Shown here: piece by piece, positions 62,820 to 64,000 of the stretch
Layout: each line of letters starts with the position of its first letter
Numbering within the stretch: the stretch's first letter is position 1
Source of the DNA: Acidobacteriota bacterium
GTDB taxonomy: Bacteria > Acidobacteriota > Blastocatellia > Pyrinomonadales > Pyrinomonadaceae
Direction of reading: 5' to 3'
Assembly: GCA_003385635.1 (NCBI GenBank)
Contig: QQUY01000001.1
Coordinates: 1,713,001-1,777,000, forward strand
Length of the DNA: 64,000 nt
Position numbers and translations under genes: made by a program
The notes under the pieces: model-generated
Seen by the model: the letters and a program-made list of their open reading frames with translations, nothing else
Databases searched by the model: none
What the model was told of the DNA's origin: nothing

Positions 62820-63806
62820 ATGATGCTGAAGTACTGCAAGAGAACCATCGTCGCAGCGGCTTTCTCCTCGCTGTTATTGCTTTCTTTTCAATCCTTTGGC
62901 CAGGAGTCGGAGGCAACGCCGAAACCGAGGCTCGAGGAGGACGTGCGGGTTGTGACGATCCCAATTTCGATCTTCACCGAAAAGGAACTTGATAAGAAGC
63001 AGGCTGAAGAGTTCGTTGAAGCCGGGGAGATAACCGTCGAGGAAGACGGTGAAGAACAGCAGATACTCTCTATCAGGAGCGTTTCGAATCAACCGATCGC
63101 ATTGGCAGTATTGATTCAGGAAGATCTGACGATGAACATCAACAACCAGTTAAAGGACCTGGGTGAATTCATCAGACGATTGCCCGAAGGATCCCGTGTG
63201 ATGGTCGCGTATCTTCGCTCCGGGACCATACAGATCCGCCAGAAGTTTACAAAAGACCTTGAAGAAGCGGCGGATTCGCTACGGATCGTCGCCGGAAGTC
63301 CGGCGGTAGCGCCGAGAAATCCCTATGACGGCGTGAAAGAGGCGATCGAACGATTTGAAGGTGTTCCGACAGGCCGCCGGGCCATTCTGCTGATCTCCGA
63401 CGGTCTCGATCTCTCAAACGGTGTGAACAGCTCTTCGCCGACGCTAAGCCAGGCGCTCGATACGGCCATCCTGAGAGCACAGCGCAATGGCGTAGCCATC
63501 TACGGTTTCTATGCCTCCGCTACCTACACTTCAGGCGGCAACTCCCGATTGATCGGTAACGCGCAAAGCTCGTTGTTGAGGATAGCGAGAGAAACGGGTG
63601 GAAAAGCCTTTTTCCAGGGCAGCCTGACGCCTGTCTCGTTCGAACCTTTCTTCCGAGACCTGGATCGTGCGTTGAACAGGCAATTCGCTCTCTCCTACCT
63701 TTCAACACATATGAAGAAGGGGTATCACAAGGTCGAAGTCCTGAGCTCGAATCCGGTGGTGAAGATCGAGCATCCAAAAGGCTACTATTACCGTCGCCGA
63801 AGGTAG
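62820..63806 (+). CDS. acidobacterial VWFA-related protein, exported
   Basis: 328 residues (ATG 62820 or 62823). Signal peptide 1-26 (IVAAAFSSLLLLSFQSFGQ). TIGR03436-like layout as at 42681-43826: VRVVTIPISIFTEKELDKKQAEEFVEAGEITVEEDGEEQ, then a VWA-like domain from ~85. The MIDAS is degenerate: the DxSxS segment reads LAVLIQEDLTMNIN, although RAILLISDGLDLSN and the final LSYLSTHMKKGYHKVEVLSSNP are typical. Metal binding is therefore doubtful. Function unknown. Confidence 0.87.
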   Translation: MMLKYCKRTIVAAAFSSLLLLSFQSFGQESEATPKPRLEEDVRVVTIPISIFTEKELDKKQAEEFVEAGEITVEEDGEEQQILSIRSVSNQPIALAVLIQEDLTMNINNQLKDLGEFIRRLPEGSRVMVAYLRSGTIQIRQKFTKDLEEAADSLRIVAGSPAVAPRNPYDGVKEAIERFEGVPTGRRAILLISDGLDLSNGVNSSSPTLSQALDTAILRAQRNGVAIYGFYASATYTSGGNSRLIGNAQSSLLRIARETGGKAFFQGSLTPVSFEPFFRDLDRALNRQFALSYLSTHMKKGYHKVEVLSSNPVVKIEHPKGYYYRRRR

Positions 63807-63816
63807 CGATTGCGTA

Positions 63817-63999
63817 TCAATCGATTCGCCCTTTGCATACTGAGCAGACGCGCACTTCTTCCTGCATCAGCAGGCCTATCCAAAACAAGAACAAGGTAAA
63901 GATCAGCAGCAGCGTGAAAACCGCCCAGCCTGCAGAAGAAACGCGCTTTGTGACGATCGGAAGTGCGGTAGTACCGCAGTGCGGGCATCGATAAACGGG
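63817..63999 (-). CDS. small zinc-ribbon membrane protein (partial)
   Basis: 61 codons to the TGA at 63817-63819; the N-terminus lies beyond the right edge. YRCPHCGT is followed by one transmembrane helix (AGWAVFTLLLIFTLFLFWIGLLM) and then VCSVCKGRID. Two CxxC pairs on either side of a hydrophobic segment recall LITAF-like zinc-ribbon proteins, in which both Cys pairs bind one zinc on the same membrane face. Assignment is tentative. Confidence 0.72.
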   Translation of the reverse strand, partial: PVYRCPHCGTTALPIVTKRVSSAGWAVFTLLLIFTLFLFWIGLLMQEEVRVCSVCKGRID

Positions 64000-64000
64000 C

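Overview
The window looks like a chromosomal segment of an acidobacterium, most likely class Blastocatellia. The basis is two secreted proteins of the acidobacterial VWFA-related type, a VIT/VWA protein, Sec-type signal peptides and lipoboxes typical of a diderm, moderate GC, and ordinary housekeeping genes. No phage, insertion sequence, CRISPR array or rRNA was found. The taxon call is inference, not a database result.

Layout. 1-4954: a two-subunit M16 protease pair (catalytic, then a zinc-site-less partner running off the left edge), and a cytoplasmic-looking subtilase translationally coupled to a GAF protein. 5178-13810: CtpA protease, a Ycf48-like beta-propeller, a VIT/VWA protein, a coiled-coil secreted protein, a degenerate ABC ATPase and an OmpA-family protein. 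13955-19521: MsbA-like exporter and yicC, converging on etfQO-gmk-rpoZ. 19630-26456: a DUF3142 protein with a large exported partner, then an aminotransferase and a gamma-glutamyltransferase-like protein. 26457-28602: mostly repeats around one AT-richer orphan gene. 28603-33600: sucC, a lipoprotein, a DUF4344 metallopeptidase lipoprotein, pepA and smpB. 33871-46828: scattered histidine-utilisation genes (hutH, hutI, hutU), an MscS channel, an APC permease, a methyltransferase and a probable selenoprotein operon. 48379-59238: tRNA-Val, then thrS-infC-rpmI-rplT-pheS, a large hybrid histidine kinase, and pheT. 59332-61135: zapB, zapA, a 6S-like RNA and a YmdB-type phosphodiesterase. The rest is a repeat-rich gap, a coiled-coil membrane protein, a second VWFA protein and a zinc-ribbon membrane protein cut by the right edge.

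The most notable observation is at 40489-41076 on the minus strand. It reads as one AhpD-like peroxidase-related protein only if an in-frame TGA is selenocysteine. The TGA sits exactly at the second Cys of the CxxC redox motif and is followed by a bacterial SECIS-like hairpin. Its stop overlaps (ATGA) the start of a four-helix membrane protein, which is followed by a paralogue and then hutI.

A second notable observation is a family of period-7 tandem arrays. Many begin at or within a few bases of a stop codon in the sense direction (after the M16 protease, the 909-residue protein, sucC, the YciI protein, ymdB and the 61912 gene). In one case the array contains the stop codon itself. Other dispersed palindromic repeats occur in the same gaps. 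infC appears to start at AUA, with an ideal ribosome-binding site.
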